Below are positions 44,829 through 56,358 of a stretch of 64,000 bases of DNA, piece by piece; position 1 is the first letter of the stretch; each line of letters starts with the position of its first letter. The notes beneath the pieces were generated by a model. The model worked only from the letters and a program-made list of their open reading frames with translations. It made no database searches and had not been told where the DNA came from. Position numbers and translations under genes: made by a program. The stretch lies in contig NC_053040.3 in the NCBI RefSeq assembly GCF_002575655.3, positions 462,444,780 to 462,508,779 of the forward strand, written 5' to 3'. Source of the stretch: Aegilops tauschii subsp. strangulata. Its lineage: Eukaryota; Streptophyta; Magnoliopsida; Poales; Poaceae.

Positions 44829-44874
44829 TGGTGTTAGTATAAAGTTGAGTCATCTATTTTGAAACGGAGGGAGT
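44829..44874. mobile_element. Half of a second Stowaway MITE
   Basis: Only one arm remains: TTAGTATAAAGTTGAGTCAT then GAAACGGAGGGAG ending at a TA. Units 1-3 instead have the CTAGGCGGAGAGG or CATAGGCAGAGG segment here, so loss of the other arm removed some host sequence. Confidence 0.7.
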
Positions 44875-46130
44875 ACCAATGGTTGCTGCAATTTAATTAA
44901 TTTATTTATTTGCTCCAGCGAAGGTCAAAAGATGGAAATGTTTTTTAAATTTTGATGCAATCATGTATACCACGCTGGCGTCTCCACCCCACGGCCATGC
45001 TGGAAAAAACGTTATCATGGTCTAGCACAGGCATGTGATTTGGCAACCCGGAAAAGAAGGAAGAAGAGAAGCACCGATGAGGAAGGGAGAAACACACAGC
45101 AGCACGCGAATCCCGAGGTGAATTTTGAAACCCGGATGCTTGCCGTGCTGTGATACGGTTGCCATGGCGGTACTGACGGTGACGGGTCGGGGTTTATGGT
45201 TGACTTTTCCAGGCATATTTTTTCTTGTCCACAAGGCCTTTTACGGTGCGTGCGGCAGGACCCACCCAGAAGCGCCATTGAACTTCCTGCCCGTGCATGC
45301 GAATGCGATTCACCGCGTGGCCATCACCGTATCCCGTGAGTACCATACTCCTCTGCTCACTAGTCTCACAGTCGCAGTGTCGGCGAGTCAAACGCACGGT
45401 CAAATTCTGGAGTACAGCGTGGAAGAAGGTGAGCGGGCGGAGACCGGAGCGACGTCGGCTTTGGTCGTACGACTAGCTTCTTTGTACCGTTGCGACTGAC
45501 GGTGACGCATGGCCGGCTATCAGGCCCCCGGCCTGATAGAGAGGCATGGCCAAATCCACGTACGCCGACGGGCTAGCAGTAGCACCAAAGCAACACGAAC
45601 GTACACGCTAGTCCTATAGACTCCTAGTACGTACAGACGTACAGTATATACTTCTCCGATGGCAAAGTAGCGCCTGAAGATAAGATGGGGAGAATCAAAT
45701 CAAAAATGAGCTCGCCTACATCTCCCGACCAAAATTGCTCCAATAGACGGAAGCCGTGCGTACGTGCTGCCGCCATGCCAGGGGGGTCGAGCGACATCGA
45801 CGGACCGTCTGTCGCGGAGGCACAGCCAGCGCGCGTCGCGTGCCTCCGATCGCGCGGTCGGTGCAAGTGCGAGTGCCACTTCGGGTTAAACTCCGGCCGG
45901 CGCGAGCTTCCCCGGGCACGGATCGATTATTGGCATTGGCGGACGGATTTGACATGGGAGAGCCAGACCCGAGGCGACGGCGATCGGTGGGTGCATGGCA
46001 TGGCGGGCCCTTTCTTCCAAAGTCTTCTCTTCTCCTACCCATGCCCGGCCTCGGCTCGTCTGCCGCCACCCATGCGACCTCGGGGGACGGGAACCGTGCT
46101 CCGCTCGATCGGTCAACGTTACTGATTGTC

Positions 46131-48600
46131 GTTGCAGTTTGTCTAATTCACATAAATATATAATTTAGCAACAAGAAACAAAAAAAACTAGGACAAAAGA
46201 AATAGATGCCAGTCCAAAGTCCAAGGGAACAAACAGTATAACCATAACCAGCGGATCGACGGATCATCATCATTCGTATCCTGATAGTACTACGTGCAAA
46301 CTGCAAAGGCAAGGGACAGGACACAAGAGGTGTTGTTAGAGAACTGTGCGTGGCTGATGGCGCCATGGATGGTACTGGCTTCTTTTCTTTTTTTGGAGGA
46401 AAGGATGTTTTTTTTAGGGATTTTTTTGGGGTTATTTTCGAGGAAAGGATGGTAGCTTCCTGTTTGCTGGAGCAGGGCCATCGACGGGCTTGCGCCGTGG
46501 TCCGCGCGGTGCTTCCGTCCTGTTCGGCCCGGTGGTGGCGCTCCAGTGGACACATCAAAGCCCAGATCATCAGTACGTACTATTTTTCCTGGCCCAGCAG
46601 CAGCAGCCTGCATCTATCTCCCACACGCGCCGCAATGGCCGTAAGCCCGTAGTCATAGTACTAGCAAACAAGGTTTAAAGTTTGCTCATCTTCTGGCAGG
46701 CTGCCACAGTGACAGTGTGCAGGCAGAAGCCAATGATATGCAGTGCAGGTTATCGATGATTGGGATTTGCAGTGCAGTATACGCAGTCTGTCGGACGGCA
46801 CTAGTAGCGGGGGCCGGGAAGGTGGAATGTTGCCTTGCAGTTTTACAAGTGTAGATATAGATTTGTAAAAATCACAACAAGCCGCGAGCTCGGTCAGCTA
46901 TCATACAAAAATTGCAATCAAAGATTTGAAAAAAACCACTGTATAAGCAAAATGTGGTCCTATGCAAGTACTAATTGCCATTTTTTTTTCTCTGGAAAAT
47001 TTCGACCTCCAGCTGAATTCGTTTGTTATGCTCGCTCCTTTGTCTGGTATTCAGAAGGTCTTCAGAACGAGGAACGTGGAGCGCTGGAGCAAGGACAGGC
47101 TGAAGAAACCCTTGACATTGGAGGACACCTATTCGCGGACGGAGGGAGTACCGTAATAGGCTAGTTGGAGGTTATGATGGGCCTAGCTTTTGGTTTGTGT
47201 GTAGGGAACTGCTAGCCGTGTATGCGGCAGTTTGAAGAGAGGGATTGCAGCACCCGAGCTCCACTGCTCTCTATATTTAAACATTTTAAAATTTGTATTT
47301 TTGAAGTTTCAAATAAATGTGAAATTTTTCACGGGGATATATATACACATTCCGAATACCCGTAGCAAGTTTTGGTAGAAATCTCATTTTGGTTTGGGCT
47401 ATAGAAAAAAATACAAATTTCTGACACTATATAGGAGAAAAGGTGTGCCATTTTCTGTCAGAAATTTCTCTTTTTTGTATTTCCCAAAATATAAAGTATA
47501 TCTTTTTCAGCTTTTTACCAGGCCTTAGGAATGTGTGTGTGTATTCACGTATTTGATATAAGATTTTTTTAAGCAACGAAACTGTGTTTTTCAAAAATTT
47601 CAAATACCAGGAGCCCTGCATCCCGGTAGCTGCAGGCACTTTTCGGCAGTTTGAACCTCTTTCACTGTTTGTTATGTTTATCATTTCCTTTGCAAGACGC
47701 TTGCGAATTTGGACGCGGTTTTACATTTTTGTTATGTTATATCCATTGGTAATGGAACCTGATACCATGTTGGATTGAATGGATTTTCTAGATAATTTAA
47801 GGACGAGAAGAGTACTCTCCTAACCCTCAACTTTGAAATGTATTCTTCCCTATGCATGCTGAGCCACCGCAGCTCCCATGTCGTCAGTGACTATGCTTTG
47901 CAATCTTCTCTCAGCGATTCGGTCGTCAGCACCGCGTTGTAATTTCACTATTGTGTGAGGGTACATTCACCAATTTTGTTTGAAGAATCACTACGACGCG
48001 AGGAGGGGGGGTATCAGCAGCTACATAAAATTGCTGAAAAGTATTCCAATACTAGGCTCCTAACCTTCCTTGTAGAAGGTTATTGGTTGTAATACATGAA
48101 GTGCTTTGAACATCACAAGTTTACAACAAATATGAAAAGCCAAAAAGAGATGAAAAGAATAAAGAATACATGGGACGATGCTCTATAGGGCTAGAGTACT
48201 CTATGACCATCGCCAAGGAAATTGTCACAAGAAGTGCAATCAGAAGTGTCATTGGCGTCGCTGGAGTGATCAAGAGTTGTGACGTTGCAAATTACAACAT
48301 CACCAGCTTGCTTAGCCGCCATCCATTAAGAGTCTATCAGGAGGAGTTGCAAGACAACAAGTGTTGTCGGCATTGTAAACAAACCTTACTCCATCGAGAC
48401 AATAGTGCAAACACATCTCTCATAGGCTAATCTCATGCGATCGCGGTGTGGTAATCTACTAATGCTATTGGATGGTCTTGCAAAACTAAGATTCCACCAC
48501 CAATCACAACATGAACCTTGACCACGAGCTTGCATCCGCCATTTTTGCAGAGCCTGCAGCCATAACCACACTTGTATAGGAGTTTTCCCGAACCTCTAAA
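46131..48600. other. Intergenic region with a possible fold-back element
   Basis: No supported gene. 46380-46450 has T-rich runs. GGACGGAGGGAGTAC at 47137-47151 is a lone Stowaway end. 47205-47640 is AT-rich; its two edges carry related inverted motifs (GCAGCACCCGAGCTCC against GGAGCCCTGCATCCCGG, and TTTGAAGTTTCAAATAAATG against TTTTTCAAAAATTTCAAATA in direct orientation), suggesting a decayed MITE. Open frames at 47780-48600 have no recognisable domain. Confidence 0.4.
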
Positions 48601-48619
48601 AGACAGCGGGGAAAACATC

Positions 48620-49152
48620 TAGTTGCAAACAACCACTTTGACAAGTTCTTCTCTCCTAGCCTCTAATTGATGTACCATCGATGACACTTCTATTTTGCAG
48701 TTCAATAGCGTGCGAGGTTGACGTCGAGCATGTTTTAAAGCAGTGCCGCCCGATTCTTTGTTGGAGGTGACTATGCTCCACAATCGTAACCACTCCGTTG
48801 AGATCACCTTTGCGAGTCTTGCCGCGTCGGCGACACTTTTGCGCCGTGACTCACCGATGCGTCATGCGTGACGTTGACATTGATTGTATTCTAAAATTCG
48901 GTTGGGGTATATGAAGTAGCAAATAACCACGCCGACGAGGTCTTCTCTCTCAGTCTTCGGTCGACGTAGCGTTACCGATACGCCTTATTTGCAATCAATT
49001 GCGCGCGAGGTTGACATTAATTGCGTTCTAAAATACGATGAGATATACCTAGCTAGTAGCAAATAATAATCGGTCCGACGTGGTCTTCTCCCTCGGTCTT
49101 TGGTCACCCTAGCGTTATCGGTACCTTTTATTTACAATCAATAGCGCGGGAG
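48620..49152. repeat. Tandem repeat of about 135 bp, two clear units and a diverged third
   Basis: Units at about 48870-49009 and 49010-49152 share GTTGACATT(G/A)ATTG(T/C)(G/A)TTCTA, AGTAGCAAATAA, GGTCTTCTC(T/C)CTC and GCGTTA(C/T)CG. A more diverged copy without the same spacing spans 48620-48745 (AGTTCTTCTCTCCTAGCCTC, AATAGCGTGCGAGGTTGACG). No coding frame. Confidence 0.7.
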
Positions 49153-49483
49153 GCTGTCGCCGACCACGTCTATAAATCACAAGGGGCGATTATCTAATAG
49201 CAAACACATCTATTCTATCTCAAAAACCAAAGAAAAGCAAACTCCATGATGGATAAACACAAGTAAACAATAGGGAGGGAGACACCAAATGTGAGCTTTG
49301 TCACCAACAACTATCTATCTTGCAGGTTGGAAAAGGTAAAGCAAAGCATTAACACCTCCCCCTAGCCATGTCTTATCTTTTTTGTTCAGATCAGAGTCGC
49401 CATCTCGCATCGTCGTGGTGATTAAAATTTAAATCCAAGTCATTATCGTTCGTTGATTAGTTGCTGTTCTATTTTTCTAAACC

Positions 49484-49492
49484 GATATAAAG
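49484..49492 (+). promoter_or_regulatory. Candidate TATA box of the XBOS32-like gene
   Basis: GATATAAAG lies about 535 bp upstream of the start codon and just before the composition changes from AT-rich to GC-rich with CT-rich stretches (CCACCACCCTCTCTCTC), as at many grass gene starts. This implies a 5' untranslated region of about 500 bp (roughly 49515-50026). No cDNA evidence available here. Confidence 0.45.
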
Positions 49493-50026
49493 TTTTTGGA
49501 AGCACCACTGTGTACGCCGGAGAGGGACGTGCCGTGGAGATTTCCCTGCCACCACCACCCTCTCTCTCTGCATCTCGACGTCGACGTCGCCGTCTCCGTC
49601 TCCATCAGATCATTTATTCCGTCCACCTGCCTCGCCCTCGCCGAATTGCAAGCCCGCGTTCGTGCAAATCGCCTCGGCTTTGCCCGCCCAAGATTCCCCA
49701 CATCCATCCCCCCATCGCTGGAATCGCGGGCGGGCGGGCGCTCTGAGGATTCGAGGCGGCGGCCGCCCGTGATCCCCCCTCCGGCCTCCTGCTTTTCTTG
49801 CCGGGATTCGGGGCTGATTCGGAGGGGAATTGCCGGCCTCGGTCCGGTTCGCCTCGATCGGGACCAGCGACCGACCCCGGCGGTTCTTGGGGACGGCGGG
49901 TTCTTGCCATCTTTCCCCGACGGCGTCCCCTAATTTCTGAGGAATTCGGGGAGCGTTTGATACGAAGGATCCCCGTGCGCCAGAGGAAAGGTGCTCTGGC
50001 CGTGAAGACCTCGTCTTTGGGCATCC

Positions 50027-52939
50027 ATGGGGTTCCTCAGCCTCGTGGGCAACTCCTTCGGGTGCTCGGCCTCCGGCGAGCGCCTCGTCTCCGCTGCCCG
50101 GGACGGCGACCTGCAGGAGGCGCGCGCGCTCCTCGAGTACAACCCCCGGCTGGCCCGCTACTCCACATTCGGCGGCCGCAACTCGCCGCTGCACTACGCC
50201 GCGGCGCAGGGTCACCATGAGGTAATGCCATTTTGTCTTCCAGACTGGCTGAAATGTTGACATTCATGCATTCAAATAAACCTGTTGACATCTGCGTTGA
50301 TTTGGCAAAGGAACCGCACTCACATTTATCTGTCGTTGGCGCCATGTCTAGATTGTTTCTCTGTTGCTCGAATCCGGTGTGGAGATCAACCTCAGGAATT
50401 ACAGGGGGCAGGTAAACTCAATCTCTGCTATACTACATTTTTGTAATTTTCAGTTCGACATCAGGGATGAAGTCGGTCGGTAACCTATGCTGAAGCCTGT
50501 ATATTTCTGATTATGTGTAGACTGCTCTGATGCAAGCTTGCCAATATGGCCACTGGGAGGTTGTTCAGACACTAATGCTCTTCAATGCAAATGTGAGCAT
50601 TTTGCTTGCTGTTCATTCTGATTCTTTTTACTGCTTGGATATGTAGTCCTGAGGCGGCGAAATGTCTTTCAGATCCACAGGACAGATTATTTGAATGGCG
50701 GGACTGCTATCCACTTTGCTGCGCTGCATGGTCATGCCCGGTGCCTTCGTCTTGTGCTTGCAGATTATGTGCCAAGCATCCCAAACTTCTTAAACCAGAC
50801 GAACCACAGATCGACTGAAGAAGTTTCAGATGCTGATTTTGATGATGAGTATGTTGGATCCATTGCTTGTTGCTCTTTTACGTCTTAAACGAATCATGTA
50901 GTGACATACCTGTCTTGGCAGTGGTTTGGTCAAGATGGTAAACTGGAAGGCAGATGGAGGCCTAACCCCACTTCATATGGCAGCATTAAATGGCCATGTA
51001 GAGTGTGTACAGTTGTTATTGGACCTGGGGGCATCTGTTTCTGAAGTCACCATTGAAGATGGAACAACTATCGACCTTATAGGTATTCTGCAACTGTTTT
51101 TTCCTGTTGCTTTTTAGGTGTTATCCAGATTTATACTTCGATTCAGATATGACGGTGTTATAACTTATAAGTTACTTTGCTTTCATCTTACAGGATCAGG
51201 TAGCACCCCACTTCATTATGCTGCTTGTGGTGGAAATGCTGTATGTTGTCAAGTATGTTATGCTAATCTGAAGGCAATTTTGTTGTTTAAATGTATAGTG
51301 ATTTTCTCAACATCAGCTAACCATACACCGTTGAATGCAGCTTCTTATTGCTCGAGGAGCCAACCTTGCTGCCAAAAATGCTAGTGGGTATGATTTTGAA
51401 TTCCTGGTACATACAAAGAACTGTCATTGTTTTGTCATCATTTTAATTCGGTTGTTCATTTGCCTTATGCAGCTCGACCCCGTTAATGGTAGCTCATTCA
51501 TGGCATAGAAACTCTATTGAGGAAATTTTGAGTAATGAACCAGGGGGTCAAATACGTACTCTTGCTTCTCCATATTTGTGCCTCCCACTTATGAGTATCA
51601 TGAGCATTGCCAGGTCAGTGCGTACTAAATCTTGCAAAAAGCTGAACTTTCTGCTTTCCAGTTGGCCTGCTGATGTGCAAATTGAGTTTGTTTAGCTCTA
51701 AAAAAAAGTATGCAATTAGTTTTTGAGGCTGTCCGTATCTTCGGTTCAGAAGGCCGGGGACAATATCTCCATTATCGAAAGCAAGAAAGTCTGCTGCTAA
51801 ATAGGTTATCTTCCCTTTTCTGTAGTCTGCGTTTGAAAAAATGTAATAGAGAACCGAACATTATTCCGCATAAGTTGTCATCTGTTGTTATTCATGTATG
51901 TATTATTGACTTGCATAATTATTGGTCTCCTATAGTATGATCAGACCATATGTTGTCCCTAACCCTGGCAACATGAAGATATTGTGGCTTCTATTTTTTA
52001 ACAGACTGTCATATTAAACTATTGTCCAGTGTTTATTTTGGTTAGTGGTAATATCTGATGGTTTGGTGGCTCGTTGCTTTGTAGGGAGTGTGGTTGGAGG
52101 TACCTAAACAAGTCACCTGTATGTATTGACCCATGTGCTGTCTGCTTAGATGGGAGCTGCTCTGTTGCTGCAGAAGGTACGCAGTGAAATATACATTTTA
52201 CTCACATCACATGCTATTGTACTTTAAGCAAACTGTCATTTTACTCGATTGATCTTGCACAAAAGGACATGAAACTATCAAAGTACTTGTAGCATGAGTG
52301 ACATATGAAGTCCATCAATCAGCTCACACTTTATGTTCTGGCACATATCCACTTGGTAACTCAACAACCGCAGGGAGCACAAAAAGCAAGCATGTTTCTT
52401 GCTTTCGGTTAATGACTGCGAGCCTTTTCACCTGTGCAGGATGCAAACATGAGTTCTGCACGAGATGCGCCCTGTACCTCTGCTCGACCAGCTACACGTC
52501 GGCGAACCCCGCGGGCGCCATACCGTGCCCGCTCTGCCGGCACCCGATCACCTCCTTCGTGGCGCTCCCCGGCACGAGCCCGATAAGGGAGCAGCTCCCT
52601 CGGAACAGCCTCTCGCTGTCCTTCTGCGCGACGTGCCCGGCAGTGAGCTCCGACTCGGCGGCCCCTGGTGGAGGCCATCCGTACCGGGCCAGCGCCGAGC
52701 TCCACTGCGGCGGGGGCATGCGCATGCCGCCGATGGGGTCGTCGTCGTTCCGGTCCCTGAGCTGCCAGGCGATGAAGCTGAACCCGTCGTTCTGCATGGG
52801 CGCCATGGACACCAACCCGTGCCTCATCCGGTGCTCGCGGTTCGGGTCGAGCCTGGGCCGGTCGGCGTCCCACGGCGAGGCCAACAGGCGAGGGGCGTGG
52901 CCCGTGACATTCAGCCCCATCGTCGCCACCAGCAGCTGA
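50027..52939 (+). CDS. XBAT32/XBOS32-like ankyrin-repeat RING E3 ubiquitin ligase (500 aa)
   Basis: Ten exons: 50027-50221, 50352-50411, 50521-50592, 50673-50848, 50922-51082, 51194-51252, 51341-51387, 51473-51613, 52085-52176, 52440-52939. All introns are GT..AG, all frames join, total 1503 bp. The protein starts [20 protein letters not shown], a motif of the XB3/XBAT32 group. About six ankyrin repeats span residues 15-275 (for example [28 protein letters not shown]). The C3HC4 RING finger uses C321, C324, C336, H338, C341, C344, C364 and C367. A Ser-rich tail contains RNSLSLSF and [11 protein letters not shown]. Arabidopsis XBAT32 ubiquitinates ACC synthases and promotes lateral root formation; the same role here is inference. 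The closest remembered relative is rice XBOS32. No lesion found. Confidence 0.93.
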
Positions 52940-53790
52940 TGAACCTCATCAGATCTCGCCTGCCATGTTTTGCGGCTTTTTCTCGAAAGGGTGTCATATT
53001 TTACCTGTTAGTTTGGCTGGCTGCCCCCCTCCTATCTATTTTTACCGCGGCGGGGCGGTCGAAATCCCTCCCCTATTGGTATCTATCTATCATATCATGA
53101 GTAGCGCTGTAGCAACATATGGGAAATGGAACTATTCCTACCTACCTACCTACCTACCTGGGTTTGTAAATAACCTTGTGTTTTTTGGGCGAGCGATTGG
53201 AATGCAGTGGCATTGCTTTTTTGAACGGTGGCGGCGACGCTTTTGTTTGAACCGGTGGTTGAATGGCTGTGAGTGGCCGGCACAAAGGGCGGGGTGGGCG
53301 GCGCTGGTCGCCGTTGGTACAGCCTTGCATGTTGTATGTTGCTGCGCTTTTGGTGGCTCCGCTAACCGTCCGTCGTCCTCTCCATGGCTCCATGTGCTGC
53401 GCTGCACGTAGTACAAACTTGTTTATGATTGTTGGCATGCTTTCCTGTTGCTGCTGTCATCAAGAAGAGTTCATTGGAGATGCTAGTACAATTCCAGACC
53501 AGAAGAGATCTTTCTTTCCATCGTGATTAGAATAGTACACTACTGGTCCTCCGACATTACAGTTGTAGGAGAATGATGGCGTTGCCCCGCTGAACTGATT
53601 TGGCCGAGGTGGTTCGCATGATGGGAGCCCGGCCGCAGGAACTTGTCTACAGATTTTATATTTCTCAAGGCACTTTTGCATATTTTAAGAGCCGCGTGCA
53701 CGTCCAGACACAACGGTCGGGGTGCGACGCTGTGAATGACCGGAGCGCCGGTGGCCACAGCGCACGAGCCCATTTAGCAAGGGAGATCGA
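52940..53790. other. 3' flank of the XBOS32-like gene
   Basis: The first few hundred bases are probably the 3' untranslated region. A CTAC microsatellite of about six units lies at 53137-53160. The rest, up to the receptor-kinase pseudogene stop at 53791, has no supported gene. Confidence 0.5.
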
Positions 53791-55230
53791 TCACTGTGCA
53801 ACACCACACGGCATTGTTATTGTCCGCTTGGCGTACTCGTCTTTGATCTTCTTCAGCGCCACGACCACATCGCGCATCGTCATCCTCTGGTCAGCCGACT
53901 CGCTGGAGCAGAGCAAACCTAGCTCGAACACGGACGCAAGAAGGCCATGGTCCGAGCTCCCACTAGAAAGGTAGGGTCCTTGCAGTAGTTGGCCGTCCAC
54001 GGCCTGGAGAAGCTCCGCGGGGAATGCCTGATGGACCCACTGCTGGAGGGTCAGCTGTTCGCCGAACATGGCATCCGTGGGTCTCCTCCTGGTGAAGACT
54101 TCAAGGAGCATGATTCCGTAGCTGAACACGTCGCTGTTCAACGATGCTTTTCCGAGAGACCCGTACTCGCTCTATTTATTAATTCAAGTGGATACATAAT
54201 CTATACGTGGTTGAGCATGAAAACAAGAGGTGGCTGATTATACCCTACTGTTTCGGGCATGCTCGTGCATGTTGTGGATTTGTCGTCTAGAATCAACATT
54301 GCAATGCCAAAGTCCGCTACATGCATCGTCATCTCCTCGTCAAACAACATGTTGCTAGGCTTCAGGTCACGGTGAAAGATCAGCTCGTTGTGATTGTGAT
54401 GGAGGTACTCCATTGCCATCGACACGTCGAGCATGATGCCTAGTCTCTCAAGGAACCCTAGGCGCCATGAACTCTGAGGCTGGTGTAGGAGCATGTCCAA
54501 GCTACCATTTGTCATGTACTGAAGCACTAGTGCTTTGAAGTCAAGGTTGGAACACGTGTTGAGTATCTTTATCAGGTTGTCGTGTCGCACCATGCGGAGC
54601 ACTTGACACTCGGAATCAAAACTTCGGATGTCCTGCTCCAGTTGCATGTCGAGAACTTTTACCGCAACCATCAAGCCACTACTCAGTTGTCCATTGAAGA
54701 CTTTTCCAAAGCTTCCTGATCCCAAGATGTTGTTGGCACTGAAATTATTGGTGGCACGAATGAGCTCATGATAGGAGACTATCTGATGTCCTGTGACATT
54801 AGTTAGATCAATAGAACTGTTGTCATCTCCCTTCTAAGTTTCTTCATGAACCATAGGTATAAACAAATAGCAATGGCGCCGACAACTAGTGTCAGTGTTG
54901 GGAGTAGAAACAGTAGCAAGTGTCTATTACCTGAGCGTGGTATTTCAAGGCATGGCGGAAATCCTAGATGTGGAGCACCACATAACTCAGAATTCCCAAT
55001 CAAAGATTGCGATGTGAGATTTGAGAAAACACCCCCTCGGGTATTTTCCCTTCTAGCATATTGAATGAGAGGTTCAAGGTAGTCAAGTAAGTAAAGTTAG
55101 CAAGGAACATGGGGATGGTACCTGAGAGATTGTTAAATGAGAGGTCTATTGATGTTAAGCCTTTTAGTTTTTCGAGATGTCCTGGAATTGAGCCTTTGAA
55201 GGAGTTATGAGATAGATTTAGGTAGGCTAG
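53791..55230 (-). pseudogene. LRR receptor-like kinase (subfamily XII type), truncated and frameshifted
   Basis: On the minus strand from 55230: the last leucine-rich repeats ([48 protein letters not shown]), the capping SELCG motif, a transmembrane segment (LLLFLLPTLTLVVGAIAICL near 54900), then a kinase with [24 protein letters not shown] and DFG, and a C-lobe ([19 protein letters not shown]) to a stop at 53791. Lesions: a 1-base deletion in the G run at 55032-55036; a second frameshift near 54822-54832 in the juxtamembrane part; and about 70 bp with stops near 54165-54240 after the activation loop, which may be an intron or a disruption. The 5' part is cut off by the gypsy LTR at 55231. 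Organisation resembles Xa21/FLS2-class immune receptors. Non-functional. Confidence 0.88.
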
Positions 55231-56341
55231 TGATGCGGAGCATCCTATGGTCATCCCCATGGACCTACCATCGTCTCATCAAGCGCCAAGAGGACCCATG
55301 ACACGAGCACGAGCTAGAGCTCTCGAGACCGAGGTGACTTCCTTCCTTAGTGATATCACATATGATCCACTCGAGACATGGCTACTACCTCAAACGGAAA
55401 TGCTATGCGTGCTCAGGTACCTAGAAGACCCTCGCGGAGATGCACATGAAGACGGACAAGTCGCCAAGTCCATGGATGGAGAGAACCAACGGAAGGAGGC
55501 AAGAGCACCTTCCAGGCCCCGGACATCCGGCCAAGACCCCGGACATCCTGCCCCTGGAGCATCGTCCACTACAGAAGCAATCCAGGCCAAGTCTACAGGG
55601 TCCGGACATCGGGCGACTAGCCCGGACATCCGGCCGCCGACCCGGAAATCCGGCCTTCTCCCCGGACATCCGGACAAGCCTATCCAGAGAACAGAAGAAG
55701 TGCCACTCCAGCCCGGACATCCGGTCAAAGGCCCGGACATCCGGCCCGTCCCGAGCTCCCGGACATCTGGCCCCTCGCCCGGACATCCGGACCACGCCTA
55801 TCCAGAGAGCATCGAGGCCAGCATCGCCAGCCCGGACATCCGGCGCCTCCTGAAGCCCCGGACATCCGCCCCGACGCCCGGACATCCGACCCCGTCTGTC
55901 TGCGCACAGTAAAGGGCCGAGGCCCATGTACCCCTTCGCCCCCCTAGACTATATATACTCCTTCTCCTCCATCTTTCTAGGGTTAGCAAAGGGTTAGCTC
56001 ATGTTTGTGTGAGAGCTTTGCTCATCCACTTGGTTACCTTCTCCTCGGAGATCGCGCCTCCTCGGAGAAGATCCTTCCAAGCGGATTCAAGACCCCCTCT
56101 TGGGTGGCCCCATCAAGACCTCCTTTCGGAGAAGAACCGGTTACCTCTTGTATCGTCCTTTTTTGGATTCAGATCGTGTATCTCTTTGTGTTTCGAGGAT
56201 CTAGCACATGTGTGATTGTTCTTGTTGGTTTGAGTGATTCTCTCGTGTTTCCCCTCGTTTTCCTCCTCGTGTTCTTCGTGTTCATCGCGAGATCCGCCCC
56301 TTTCGTGAAAGATCGGCCATCTAGGGTTCCACCCTACATCA
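55231..56341 (+). repeat. Gypsy 5' LTR (1111 bp) containing pol C-terminal coding sequence
   Basis: Ends are TGATG and CATCA, a perfect inverted repeat, with the primer binding site four bases later. A frame open from the first LTR bases to 55914 encodes GPMTRARARALETEVTSFLS, like the end of gypsy pol polyproteins, then runs on through a PDIRP/PGHP repeat region. So pol probably extends into the 3'LTR and this copy is the untranslated 5' duplicate. A TATA box CTATATATAC lies at 55949-55958. Confidence 0.8.
55510..55890 (+). repeat. Array of CCGGACATCCGG palindromes in the gypsy LTR
   Basis: About a dozen or more copies of CCCGGACATCCGG and one-base variants at irregular spacing. The core CCGGA-CA-TCCGG is an inverted repeat around two bases. 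Three more copies lie in the internal leader at 56640-56695. The array ends about 60 bp upstream of the TATA box. Confidence 0.9.
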
Positions 56342-56344
56342 TCT

Positions 56345-56358
56345 TGGTATCATGAGCC
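56345..56358 (+). other. Gypsy primer binding site
   Basis: TGGTATCATGAGCC, three bases after the LTR end. It resembles the tRNA-iMet complement TGGTATCAGAGCC with one extra base. Confidence 0.75.

Larger units (their letters stand above)
42880..46130 (+). repeat. Tandem unit 4 of the four-copy array
   Basis: Left arm from ACTATCCAACCATTCTAGAG (42882), split by a Harbinger-like element (43201-44350) and a Stowaway MITE. The core runs from about 44660 to CGATCGGTCAACGTTACTG (46120). It is the sister of unit 3: both share GACGTTTGCGGTGCGTGCCC and the block around CATGAGCTCGTCC/ATGAGCTCGCC, which units 1 and 2 lack. It ends earlier than the other units, without the GGTCTCCATCGGGATTCTC end. No gene. 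Confidence 0.78.

Noticed and set aside
47835..48618. Possible small gene (86-codon frame at 48170-48430 and minus frames beside it)
   Set aside because: No recognisable domain, no splice support, and composition like the surrounding non-coding DNA.
55421..55927. 168-codon minus-strand open frame in the gypsy LTR
   Set aside because: It consists of translated CCGGACATCCGG palindromes, which lack stops in every frame; there is no independent coding evidence.
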